From assembly GCA_964399535.1 (NCBI GenBank), contig CAYNRE010000046.1, forward strand, positions 165,691 through 229,690: DNA of 64,000 nucleotides, in the 5' to 3' direction. The stretch comes from CAYNRE01 sp964399535. GTDB taxonomy: Bacteria; Planctomycetota; Planctomycetia; Pirellulales; CAYNRE01. A program made the translations under genes and the position numbers. Below the pieces are notes generated by a model. The model saw nothing but the letters and a program-made list of their open reading frames with translations. It was not told the origin of the DNA and searched no databases. Of this stretch, positions 8,714 through 16,940 are shown one piece after another. Position 1 is the stretch's first letter; every line of letters starts with the position of its first letter.

Positions 8714-10273
8714 TTTACCGTGTCGCCCATCGTTACCGTTCTGGTCACCGCCACGCTGGCGGCGGTACTGACCTTTGTACTCATCAAGTTTCTCGACTAC
8801 CTGCGGCAGAAAGACGCCGAGGCCCGGGCCAACGAGATTATTTCCCGGGCCGAGCGCGAGATCGACAACCGCCGCAAGGAAGCTGAGCTGGAGATTCGCG
8901 AGCAGTCGATCCAGCAGCGCGCCGAGGGAGAGCGCGAGCTGGCCCAGTTTCGCCAGGAGTTGCACGAGCGCGAGCGGCAGCTCGACAAGCGCCAGGACGG
9001 CATCGATCAGCAGGCCGATCAGCTCCGCAAGCAGGAGAAGATGGTCGAATCGACCCAGCGCAAGCTGGCGGAGCGAATCGACGAGGCGACCCGCAAGAAC
9101 GAAGAGCTGGGCGAACTGATCGTGGCCCAGCGGCAAAAGCTGTACGAGCTGAGCGGCATGACCCGCGACGAGGCGGCCCAGCGGCTGCTGACCATGCTCG
9201 ATTCCGAGTTGCAGAAGGAAGCCGGCGCCATGATTCTGGCGCATGAGAAGCGGCTAGCCGGCGTGTGCGAGGAGAAAACGCGCGACTACCTGATCACGTC
9301 GCTGCAGCGTTACGCGGCGGCCCACACGGCCGAGGCCACGACCAGCACCGTCGACATTCCCAACGACGACATGAAGGGGCGCATTATCGGCCGCGAAGGC
9401 CGCAACATTCGCGCCTTTGAAAAGGCCAGCGGCTGCGACGTCATTATCGACGACACACCCGGCGTGGTAATCGTCAGCGGGTTCGACCCGGTACGCCGCG
9501 AGGTGGCCCGCCTTTCCCTGGAGAAACTCATCGCCGACGGCCGGATTCACCCTTCGCGAATCGAAGAGATTATCGGCGAGACGCAGAAAGAGCTCGAGCA
9601 ACACATTCAAAAGGTGGGCCAAGAGGCGGCCCAAGAGGCCGACGTTCCCGGACTGCACGAACGCGTCATTCACCTGTTGGGGCGATTGCGGTTCCGCACC
9701 AGCTACAGCCAGAATGTGCTGCGGCACTCGATCGAGGTCGCTTTCCTGAGCGGGATGATCGCCGAAGAGATCGGGCTCGACGGCAACCTGGCCCGCCGCT
9801 GCGGCCTGCTGCACGATATCGGCAAGGCCGCCGACCACGAGGCCGAAGGGGGGCACCCCAAGATCGGGGCCGACCTGCTCAAGCGGTTCGGCGAACGTTC
9901 GGAAGTGGTCCACGCCGCCCTGGGGCACCACGACGATCTGCGCCTGGAGTTCCCCTACACGGTCCTGGTGGCCGCGGCCGATGCGGCCAGCGCGTCGCGG
10001 CCGGGGGCCCGCCGCGAAACGCTCGAGCGCTACGTAAAACGCATGGAGGAATTAGAGAGCATCGCCACCAGCTTCGGCGGCGTGGAACAGGCCTACGCCA
10101 TTCAGGCCGGCCGGGAACTGCGGGTCCTGGTCAACGCCAAGCAAACCACCGACGAAACCGCCGCCAAAATCTGCCGCGATATTGCCAAGGCGTTCGAAGA
10201 GCAGTTGACCTACCCGGGTGAAATCAAGGTGACCGTCCTTCGGGAAACCCGGGTCACCGAGTTGGCCCGCTAG
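8708..10273 (+). CDS. rny: ribonuclease Y
   Basis: Membrane-anchored endoribonuclease that initiates mRNA decay. 521 aa from the proposed start. An N-terminal membrane helix (about residues 6-27, VTVLVTATLAAVLTFVLIKF) is followed by a long coiled coil (about 30-200), a KH domain (DMKGRIIGREGRNIRAFE) and an HD domain with LRHSIEVAF and LLHDIGKAADHE supplying the metal ligands. Order and length match the family. The start is uncertain: GTG at 8708 or GTG at 8720, neither with a strong Shine-Dalgarno; the frame opens upstream to 8600. The ymdB-like gene follows 51 nt downstream. Confidence 0.95.
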   Translation: MPFTVSPIVTVLVTATLAAVLTFVLIKFLDYLRQKDAEARANEIISRAEREIDNRRKEAELEIREQSIQQRAEGERELAQFRQELHERERQLDKRQDGIDQQADQLRKQEKMVESTQRKLAERIDEATRKNEELGELIVAQRQKLYELSGMTRDEAAQRLLTMLDSELQKEAGAMILAHEKRLAGVCEEKTRDYLITSLQRYAAAHTAEATTSTVDIPNDDMKGRIIGREGRNIRAFEKASGCDVIIDDTPGVVIVSGFDPVRREVARLSLEKLIADGRIHPSRIEEIIGETQKELEQHIQKVGQEAAQEADVPGLHERVIHLLGRLRFRTSYSQNVLRHSIEVAFLSGMIAEEIGLDGNLARRCGLLHDIGKAADHEAEGGHPKIGADLLKRFGERSEVVHAALGHHDDLRLEFPYTVLVAAADAASASRPGARRETLERYVKRMEELESIATSFGGVEQAYAIQAGRELRVLVNAKQTTDETAAKICRDIAKAFEEQLTYPGEIKVTVLRETRVTELAR

Positions 10274-10324
10274 GCTAGGCTTCTCGCGCGGCCCTCGGCG
10301 CCGGTTGCAGGAAGGTACGCCCCC

Positions 10325-11122
10325 ATGCGACTGCTGTTGATCGGGGATATCGTCGGCCAGCCCGGCCGACGCATGGTTGTCGAGGCGCTGCCCGGGTTGA
10401 TCCGCGACCGGGGCATCGACCTGGTCGTGGCCAACGCCGAGAACGCCGCCGGCGGTGCGGGGCTGACGCCCGCCCAGTACCACGAACTGCTGGCCGCGGG
10501 GGTCGACGGCATCACGCTGGGCGACCACATCTATCGCCGCAAAGAGATTCAATCGATTCTACAGTCGGCCGAAAACATCGTGAAACCGGCCAATTTCCCC
10601 GCCTCGGCCCCCGGTCGCGACTGGATGCTGCTCACCGCCCGCGGCGGCCAGCGCGTGGCCGTGATTAGCCTGCTGGGCCGGGTCTTCATGCGGCCGGTCG
10701 ATTGCCCCTGGCAGGCCGTCGATCGGGTACTCGGCCAGCTTCCGGCGGAGGTGAAAGTGGTGCTGGTCGATTTTCACGCCGAGGCCACGAGCGACAAGCA
10801 ACTGATGGGCCGGTACCTCGACGGGCGGGTTTCGGCCGTTCTGGGCACCCACACCCATGTGGCCACGGCCGACGAACAGATTCTACCCGGTGGAACCGCC
10901 TTCCAGTGCGACGTGGGCATGACCGGCCCCTACGAAAGCATTCTTGGCCGGCGGATCGACCGGGTGCTGGAGACCACCCAGACCTTCAACCCCACCATGT
11001 TCGACGTGGCCACGGGCGATCCGCGTTTGGCCGGTACGCTGGTCGAGGTCGATGACCAGACGGGCCGGGCCCTGCACATCGAACGAGTGATGGTTCGCGA
11101 GTTGCCCAAGGGCGATGGATAA
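10325..11122 (+). CDS. ymdB: YmdB-family (TIGR00282) metallophosphoesterase
   Basis: Calcineurin-like phosphoesterase of the TIGR00282 family, 265 aa; the Bacillus homologue YmdB hydrolyses 2',3'-cAMP and affects RNA turnover and biofilm decisions. The metal-binding N-terminus MRLLLIGDIVGQPGRRMV, ANAENAAGG, GDHIYRRKE, VDFHAEATSDK and GTHTHVATADEQILPGGTAF are the family blocks in order. The ATG has GGAAGG upstream. It lies directly after rny, the same rny-ymdB order as in many other bacteria, which supports a joint role in RNA metabolism. The stop codon lies inside a 17-bp tandem duplication. Confidence 0.92.
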   Translation: MRLLLIGDIVGQPGRRMVVEALPGLIRDRGIDLVVANAENAAGGAGLTPAQYHELLAAGVDGITLGDHIYRRKEIQSILQSAENIVKPANFPASAPGRDWMLLTARGGQRVAVISLLGRVFMRPVDCPWQAVDRVLGQLPAEVKVVLVDFHAEATSDKQLMGRYLDGRVSAVLGTHTHVATADEQILPGGTAFQCDVGMTGPYESILGRRIDRVLETTQTFNPTMFDVATGDPRLAGTLVEVDDQTGRALHIERVMVRELPKGDG

Positions 11123-11140
11123 GCAAGGGCGATGGATAAG
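11107..11140. repeat. 17-bp tandem duplication spanning the ymdB stop codon
   Basis: Two perfect copies of CAAGGGCGATGGATAAG, at 11107-11123 and 11124-11140. The first contains the TAA stop (11120-11122). It looks recent, since the copies are identical. Confidence 0.9.
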
Positions 11141-11366
11141 GTGGATGAGTAGCCCTGGGGTGGGGCTTCTCCCGCCCTGCCCGGCTGCGACGCCGCAGGG
11201 GGGCCGTGGCCAACGGTACCAGGTGGCCTCGTGTCGGGGGCCGGGTTTGCTCAACCGCGTACCGGCGGAGTACAACCATGAAGAGCGGCCCCATTTCGCC
11301 CGGGTTCGCCAGCTTTCCCAGGGCCTAGTGCAACGCAATGCTCCCCTTTCGCAGGGCTGAGGGACG

Positions 11367-11888
11367 ATGGCGCTCGATCGGTCTTGTGGCACCACCGACA
11401 CCCCGGTATTCTCCGCACCCTCGTCTGGGCCGGCCGGTAACGCCCCGTCCGCGCCTTTGTCGGTCGCCGGTCGCAATGGCAAGCCGCTTTCGACAACCAC
11501 CCGGGTCAACCTGGCATTCGTGGGCATTGGGCTGCTGGTTGTTTGGGCGATCGCCCGCGGTCTGGAGCCGAGCCCGAGCGGGTTGGGAACGCATCAGCAA
11601 ATGGGGTTACCCCCCTGTACGTTTCGCCTGGTGTTCAACATGCGTTGTCCATCCTGTGGCATGACAACCTCCTGGGCGCACCTGGCGCGAGGAAACTTGT
11701 GGGCGGCCCTGAGGGCCAACAGCGGGGGAGCCGTGTTGGGGTTGCTTTCGATGGTGGTTGCCCCCTGGAGCTGTTGGACCGCTTGGCGTGGACACGCTGG
11801 TCGCACCTGGCCGAGCGACTGGTTCCTGTTGATCGTGGCCCTGGCCGTCGGCGGTGTAACCGTGGCCGACTGGCTAAGTAAGATCTAA
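11367..11888 (+). CDS. DUF2752 membrane protein
   Basis: 173 aa. The hallmark of DUF2752 is present: FNMRCPSCGMTTSW, a CPxCGxT motif next to a membrane segment, flanked by hydrophobic stretches at about residues 48-64, 108-127 and 150-168. The first 45 residues are Ser/Pro/Gly-rich and probably cytoplasmic. The function of the family is unknown. The ATG has GAGGG just upstream. It precedes a lipoprotein gene on the same strand by 94 nt. Confidence 0.85.
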   Translation: MALDRSCGTTDTPVFSAPSSGPAGNAPSAPLSVAGRNGKPLSTTTRVNLAFVGIGLLVVWAIARGLEPSPSGLGTHQQMGLPPCTFRLVFNMRCPSCGMTTSWAHLARGNLWAALRANSGGAVLGLLSMVVAPWSCWTAWRGHAGRTWPSDWFLLIVALAVGGVTVADWLSKI

Positions 11889-11982
11889 ACCGCAGATCGA
11901 TGGGGGCCGTCTGGCGCAAGGGAAGGCGCCGGTCGCGGCCGTGCGAATTCATAACGACCGAACACCGCTGGGAGCCCACGCG

Positions 11983-12633
11983 ATGGAACGCCCTCGCTCC
12001 GCCGCCGCCCGCTGGGTGGCCTTGGTACTGGTTGGCCTGGTCATGGTTCCGGCCGCCGGCTGCACTGCCGGTGCGATGGCCATGTACCTGATCAAGGGTA
12101 CGAACGTGCCCGGCGAGTACGAGGAGCTCAAGCACAAGCGGGTCTTGGTGGTCTGCCGGCCCACCGCGTCGCTGCAGTACTCCAACGCCAGTGTCAGTAA
12201 GCAACTGGCGCGCCTGGTCTCGCTGCGGTTGGACCAAAACATTCGCAAGATCGACGTGGTCGACCCCCGCGACGTCGAGGCCTGGACCGACGAGAACGAT
12301 TGGGACGACTTCACCGAGGTGGGCGAAGCGCTCAAGGCCGAGGTCGTGATCGCAATCGAGTTGGACCAGTTCTCGCTCTACCAGGGGCAAACGCTGTACC
12401 AGGGCCGGGCCAACGCCACGGTAACGGTCTACGAGGTTGCGGGGGGCGACGTGTTGTTTGAGAAGTCGCTGCCGCAAATCGTCTTTCCGCCGAACTCGGG
12501 TATCCCCGCCTCGGACCGGCCCGAGGGCGAGTTCCGCGCCCAATTCTTGCAGCGGCTGGCCGACCAATTGGGCAACCTGTTCTATCCGCACGATGCCCAT
12601 AACGACATCGCGGTCGACAGCATGGCCCTGTAG
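11983..12633 (+). CDS. predicted lipoprotein, unknown function
   Basis: 216 aa. A signal sequence (WVALVLVGLVMVPAAGC) ends in a lipobox-like AAGC, so a lipid-anchored envelope protein is predicted. The mature part has alternating strands and helices (KRVLVVCRP, EVVIAIELDQFSLYQG, ANATVTVYEVAGGDVLFEKS), reminiscent of the small alpha/beta domains of CsgG/LpoB-like lipoproteins, but I cannot assign a family. The ATG at 11983 was chosen over an in-frame ATG at 11941 because GGAG lies 8 nt upstream and the signal peptide then starts correctly. Confidence 0.75.
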   Translation: MERPRSAAARWVALVLVGLVMVPAAGCTAGAMAMYLIKGTNVPGEYEELKHKRVLVVCRPTASLQYSNASVSKQLARLVSLRLDQNIRKIDVVDPRDVEAWTDENDWDDFTEVGEALKAEVVIAIELDQFSLYQGQTLYQGRANATVTVYEVAGGDVLFEKSLPQIVFPPNSGIPASDRPEGEFRAQFLQRLADQLGNLFYPHDAHNDIAVDSMAL

Positions 12634-12823
12634 CGGCTAACCCAAGGAGCTGCCGCTCGAGCTTGCTGGCGCCCCGAGGCAGGCGGCCGCGTTGACCCTG
12701 GGGGCCGCCGCAACTAGCATGGCGCTTCAGGGGTTGCACTGCCGAGCGAGCCCGCCGGGGCGCTCCGCGGGCCCCGCTGGGGCGCTCTTGGTCACGTTTC
12801 CGTTGCGGCGGGAGATGTCGCGC

Positions 12824-13771
12824 ATGATTGCAGTTTCGGCCCTCGGCCGATGCCGAGCCGCTCTGGTCCTGGCGGGGCTATTGGCCGGTGGGCTGGGGGG
12901 CGCCCGTGGCTTGGCGCAAGAGGCGACCGATCCGGCCGACACCACCCCCCCGGAAAGGCTCGTCGAGCTTGAGACCCAAGACGGTGTCCAGCTCAAGGCC
13001 ATGTACTACCCCGGCACCAAGGGCCGGGACAGCGTCTGCCTGATGATGCTGCACGCCTTCCGCGGCAGCCGGGCCGACTATCATCGCCTGGCCAAGGAAT
13101 TGCAAACCGAGCTGGGCTACGCCATCCTCGTTCCGGATCTGCGCGGACACGGCGAGAGCGTGCGCGTGGCGCGCTCCACGGTCGATCTTACGCCCGATCG
13201 GATGCGCCCCAGCGATTTTCAGGCAATGGTCGGAGCCGATATGGAAACGCTCCGCCGCTTCCTGCGCGATGAACACAACGCGGAACAGTTGAACCTCGAC
13301 CGCCTGGGCTTGATCGGCGCTGAGATGGGCGCGGTCGTAGCCATGGTCTGGGCGGCCTACGACTGGAGCATGCCTCCCTTGGGCAAAATGAAACAGGGCG
13401 AGTTCGTCAAAGCCCTGGTGCTGCTTTCGCCGCAGTTGGTCTATCGCGGTTTGAACGCCAACCAGGCCCTACGCTCCGAGGCCTTTCGCTCCGAGTTGAG
13501 CTTGCTGGTGATCTCGGGAAAGGAAGACAGCGAAAACAATCGTCACGCAACGCGGGTGTTCGACCTGATCGCGCCGCATCGCCGCCGCGAGGCCGACTAC
13601 GACGACGCGAGCAAGAAGACCTTGTTTCGCTACGAAGCACCGACCTCGCTTCAGGGCACCGGCCTGCTCGGTCAAAACCTGGGAATCGAATCGCTGATCG
13701 CCGATTTCACCGAGCTTAAGCTGACCCAGCCCGATCTTCCCTGGGTCACCCTGCGGCGGCCGAACGATTAA
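12824..13771 (+). CDS. secreted alpha/beta-hydrolase fold protein with Glu at the nucleophile elbow
   Basis: 315 aa. A signal peptide (about residues 10-32, ending GLAQEA) is followed by an alpha/beta-hydrolase core: LMMLHAFRGSRADYHRLAKE (oxyanion strand), AILVPDLRGHGES, then the nucleophile elbow. There the expected GxSxG reads IGAEMGAV, with Glu in place of Ser. A typical Asp strand (SLLVISGKEDSENN) is present. The protein may therefore be non-catalytic or use another chemistry. The ATG at 12824 has GGGAG 9 nt upstream; the frame opens earlier, at 12692. Confidence 0.8.
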   Translation: MIAVSALGRCRAALVLAGLLAGGLGGARGLAQEATDPADTTPPERLVELETQDGVQLKAMYYPGTKGRDSVCLMMLHAFRGSRADYHRLAKELQTELGYAILVPDLRGHGESVRVARSTVDLTPDRMRPSDFQAMVGADMETLRRFLRDEHNAEQLNLDRLGLIGAEMGAVVAMVWAAYDWSMPPLGKMKQGEFVKALVLLSPQLVYRGLNANQALRSEAFRSELSLLVISGKEDSENNRHATRVFDLIAPHRRREADYDDASKKTLFRYEAPTSLQGTGLLGQNLGIESLIADFTELKLTQPDLPWVTLRRPND

Positions 13772-14032
13772 GCCCGGGACCTCGCTCGATCGGGGCAGCG
13801 CGGAAATCGGGCCGCCCCGAATTGTCGCCGGCGTTGCCGCGCGATAAAGTCTCCCACTGGCCGACGCCCCACGTTCGGGCGCTCGCGACCCAACGGGCGC
13901 TCGCGACCCAACGGGCTCGTGCGACCCAACGGGCCGGCACTCTGCGCCGGGCATCCCTCTGGGGTGTCGTGCCTGCCGGTCGCCGTCGCGCAAAGCGGGG
14001 CTCTCATCGGTTTCATAGCTGGAAAGGCCACC
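13772..14032. other. short intergenic gap with tandem repeat
   Basis: No gene; it contains the 18-bp tandem repeat at 13879-13932. Confidence 0.6.
13879..13932. repeat. 18-bp tandem repeat, three copies
   Basis: Units at 13879, 13897 and 13915; the first two are identical (GCGCTCGCGACCCAACGG) and the third differs at four positions. It lies about 100 bp upstream of the BNR-repeat gene. Confidence 0.88.
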
Positions 14033-15148
14033 ATGCGCCGAGTTCGCTTGCTGATCGGTACCCGCAAAGGAGCGTTCGTTCTCACCTCCGACGCCGCGCG
14101 TCGCGACTGGAGCGTGAGCGGGCCGTTCTTTGCCGGTTGGGAGGTGTACCACGTGCAAGGCTCGCCGGTGAATCCGGACCGGCTGTACGCCTCGCAATCG
14201 AGCGGCTGGTTCGGCCAATTGATCCAGCGCAGCGACGACGGTGGCCGAAACTGGCTACCGGTCGGCAATCAGTTTCTGTACGACGGCGACGCCGGCACCC
14301 ACCAGTGGTACGACGGCACGCCCCACCCCTGGGAATTCCAGCGGGTGTGGATCTTGCAGCCCTCGCTGACCGAGCCGGAAACGGTCTACGCGGGAGTGGC
14401 CGACGCGGCCCTTTTTCGCTCTCGCGATGGCGGACAATCGTGGCAGGAACTGGCCGGCCTGCGGCGCCACGGCACTGGCCCGAATTGGTCTCCCGGCGCC
14501 GGCGGATTGTGCCTGCACACCATCTTGCTCGACCCGTCGAATCCCGAGCGGATGTACGTGGCGATCTCGGCGGCGGGCGCCTTTCGCAGCGACGACGCCG
14601 GCGTTAGCTGGCGCCCGATTAACCAGGGGCTCGTCTCCGACCAGATTCCCGACCCCACGGCCGAGGTGGGCCACTGTGTTCACGGCGTGGCCCTGCACCC
14701 GGCGCGCCCCAATGTGCTCTTCATGCAAAAGCACTGGGATGTCATGCGCAGCGACGATTCGGGCGACCATTGGCACGAAGTGAGCGGCAATTTGCCGAGC
14801 GACTTCGGTTTTCCCATTGCCGTCCACGCCCATGAACCCGAGACCATTTACGTCGTACCGATCAAGAGCGATTCCGAGCATTTCCCCCCCGACGGAAAAC
14901 TGCGGGTGTACCGCAGCCGGAGCGGCGGCCAACAGTGGGAGGCGCTCACCAACGGGCTCCCCCAGCAAGATTGCTACGTCAACGTGCTGCGCAGCGCGCT
15001 GGCGGTCGATTCGCTCGACTCCTGCGGTATTTACCTGGGCACCACCGGCGGCCAGGTATACGCTTCGACCGACTCGGGCGACCACTGGGCACCGATCGTT
15101 CGCGATTTGCCCCCCGTGCTGTCGGTCGAGGTGCAGACCCTGTCATGA
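14033..15148 (+). CDS. BNR/Asp-box beta-propeller protein
   Basis: 371 aa built of repeated Asp-boxes (S/T-x-D-x-G-x-x-W): SDDGGRNW, SRDGGQSW, SDDAGVSW, SDDSGDHW and STDSGDHW, with a starting block LLIGTRKGAFVL typical of WD40/YVTN/BNR-like cytoplasmic propellers. There is no signal peptide. The protein is related to sialidase and sortilin folds, but none of the catalytic Arg/Glu/Tyr set of sialidases can be identified, so it is probably a scaffold or binding protein. The ATG at 14033 has GGAAAGG upstream. The stop codon overlaps the start of the MoaD-like gene (ATGA), implying a functional link. Confidence 0.85.
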   Translation: MRRVRLLIGTRKGAFVLTSDAARRDWSVSGPFFAGWEVYHVQGSPVNPDRLYASQSSGWFGQLIQRSDDGGRNWLPVGNQFLYDGDAGTHQWYDGTPHPWEFQRVWILQPSLTEPETVYAGVADAALFRSRDGGQSWQELAGLRRHGTGPNWSPGAGGLCLHTILLDPSNPERMYVAISAAGAFRSDDAGVSWRPINQGLVSDQIPDPTAEVGHCVHGVALHPARPNVLFMQKHWDVMRSDDSGDHWHEVSGNLPSDFGFPIAVHAHEPETIYVVPIKSDSEHFPPDGKLRVYRSRSGGQQWEALTNGLPQQDCYVNVLRSALAVDSLDSCGIYLGTTGGQVYASTDSGDHWAPIVRDLPPVLSVEVQTLS

Positions 15149-15441
15149 TCCGGGTTCAGTTGCCCTATCACCTGCGCAATCTGGCCCAGGTCGCGGGCGA
15201 AGTGCAGTTGGAGCTTACCGGGCCGGCGACTCAGCGAACCGTGCTCGACGCGCTCGAGGGGCGCTTTCCGAGCCTGCGCGGCACGATCCGCGACCCGCTC
15301 AGCGGCCGGCGCCGGGCGTTCATTCGGTTCTTCGCTTGCCAGCGCGACCTGTCGCATGAAGCGCCCGACGAGCCGCTGCCCGAGGAAGTCTCCCAGGGCA
15401 CCGAGCCGCTGTTGGTCGTGGGGGCCATGGCCGGCGGGTGA
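15145..15441 (+). CDS. MoaD/ThiS-family small ubiquitin-like protein
   Basis: 98 aa beta-grasp protein ending in Gly-Gly (VGAMAGG-stop), the tail that is adenylated and thiocarboxylated in MoaD and ThiS. The core MIRVQLPYHLRNLAQVAG, TVLDALEGRFPSLRGTI and EPLLVVGAMAGG fits the family. It overlaps the BNR gene by 4 bp. No E1-like enzyme (MoeB/ThiF) or molybdopterin synthase large subunit is in the window, so the partner could be the propeller itself or a distant enzyme. Molybdopterin and thiamine synthesis cannot be told apart from a conjugation role. Confidence 0.82.
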   Translation: MIRVQLPYHLRNLAQVAGEVQLELTGPATQRTVLDALEGRFPSLRGTIRDPLSGRRRAFIRFFACQRDLSHEAPDEPLPEEVSQGTEPLLVVGAMAGG

Positions 15442-15470
15442 GCAATGCCCGCCCGCACCGAGAGGGCCGC

Positions 15471-16406
15471 CTAGGGAAGGACCAGCAGCATTCCCTCGCG
15501 CAGATCGCCGGGGCTGGCGAGCCGATCGCGGTTGGCCGCGAAGAGTTCCTGGTAGCGATCGGCATCTCCCAGAAACCGTCGGGCCAGGTCGCGGAGCGTG
15601 TCGTGGCGCTTGACCCGATAGGTAAGCGGCTCGCTTGAGTAAGAAGCCAACTGGTTGCCATCGCCGCTTTGGGCCCGAGCCCCCGCGCTGGGGAGCGGTA
15701 CCAGCCGGCTTGGCTCGCCGTCGAGCGGCTCGCTTTCGGCCGACTCGGCGTCGGGGGTCGTCGCCGCCTGGTCGTATCCGCTGCCGATCGCCCGGGGGGG
15801 AATCCGCAGCCGGCGGCCGATTGGCAACACGTCGGGGTTTTTCAGCACCTCGCGATTCGCTTCGTAGATTTCGAGGTAGCGCGAAGCGCTCCCCAGGTAA
15901 CGAACCGCCAGGTTCGAAAGCGTGTCGCCATCGGCGATGAGATGCACAATGTGCTCGCCTCCCTGGTCAATCGCCGCTGCCTGGGAGGGCCGAGGGGCCG
16001 GCATCGGAGCAAAGGCAGAGCCGCCTTCGGCAGCGCCGGGCGGGGCGCCCGTGGCCGCCGAGATTCTGCTGGTCGCCTCGGGAAACTCGGCCGACAGCGG
16101 CGTGGGCCAGTCCAAATCGCCAGCGGTCGAACCGGTTTCCGCGCCAGCCAGTGGTGATAGGTCGCCGGGGGTGAGCGGGGCTGCGGGGTCGACCGCGGCA
16201 ATCGTTCCCTCGAGGTGGCTCGAAATCAACGGCGCTTCGATCACGGCCGGCGCCGGGGCGAGCGGTGCCCGCCGAGGAGCCTCGGCCGGGGCTTCGGCGG
16301 TGGGGGCGGGCGCGCGGCGAAACACCATCGACGCCAGCAGCCCGAGCACCAGAATGCCCAGCGCCACGCCGGTTCGAGCTTGCCGTGCCATGTCCATCGA
16401 CATCAA
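15471..16406 (-). CDS. membrane protein with two LysM domains
   Basis: 311 aa. An N-terminal membrane anchor (about residues 12-29, GVALGILVLGLLASMVF) is followed by a Pro/Ala-rich linker and two LysM modules, at about 152-203 (HLIADGDTLSNLAVRYLGSA..YLEIYEANRE) and 262-311 (YRVKRHDTLRDLARRFLGDA..YQELFAANRD), the second reaching the C-terminus. LysM binds N-acetylglucosamine polymers such as peptidoglycan, so a periplasmic wall-binding role is inferred. No catalytic domain is present. It converges on the MoaD-like gene with a 29-nt gap. Confidence 0.9.
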   Translation of the reverse strand: MMSMDMARQARTGVALGILVLGLLASMVFRRAPAPTAEAPAEAPRRAPLAPAPAVIEAPLISSHLEGTIAAVDPAAPLTPGDLSPLAGAETGSTAGDLDWPTPLSAEFPEATSRISAATGAPPGAAEGGSAFAPMPAPRPSQAAAIDQGGEHIVHLIADGDTLSNLAVRYLGSASRYLEIYEANREVLKNPDVLPIGRRLRIPPRAIGSGYDQAATTPDAESAESEPLDGEPSRLVPLPSAGARAQSGDGNQLASYSSEPLTYRVKRHDTLRDLARRFLGDADRYQELFAANRDRLASPGDLREGMLLVLP

Positions 16407-16940
16407 TCCCCGCTCGCCGCCCCGAAGCGGCCACCGCCGCGCTGGGGGCAGCCGCCTTAACTCTTCGCGACAATTCGTGATCTAGCAAGCCGCCAGGCCC
16501 AGAATCTCGGCGAGTTGTTGGCTTCTTCGTCTGCTGTAGCGCCCGCGCCCGGGCTGGCGCTCGCGTAGACCAGAGTGGCTTTGACGGTGAGCGAAAGTTT
16601 GCCGCTTCGCGCCGGGCCCCAGGCGCTGCGCCCGGCGGGGCCCGGTGAGGCCGGCGCGCCGCGAGACCGACTTGGATCGCGCGACGTCCGGTTGCAAGAA
16701 CGGCTTGCAGCAGGCTTGCGCCATCGGGCCTGCACCGGCGCATTCGCCGGCTTTTCTCGGCCGTATTACTCTGCCGACACGGGCTTTTCCCGTGCCGAAC
16801 GACTGCACTTGGCCCCCAGCGAGGCCCGAAATATACTAAACAGGCGTTTACTATCGCGACCGCTCGCGTAGGTTGCGCTGGCCAGCGCACTCGCGAACCG
16901 GCTCGCTGAGACGAAAACACCCCCTCTAGGGGCACACGGC
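16407..16940. other. 534-bp divergent gap between the LysM gene and the mrfA-like gene
   Basis: No gene accepted. The right third carries the mrfA-side promoter and palindrome (16809-16850). Confidence 0.5.
16809..16850 (+). promoter_or_regulatory. sigma-70-type promoter of the mrfAB pair with palindrome at the start site
   Basis: TTGGCC (16809-16814), 17 nt, TATACT (16832-16837). A perfect inverted repeat TAAAC-AGGC-GTTTA (16837-16850) covers the expected transcription start, a typical repressor position. The GTTT half-sites recall the layout of Gram-positive LexA boxes (GAAC-N4-GTTC) but do not match them. Confidence 0.55.
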
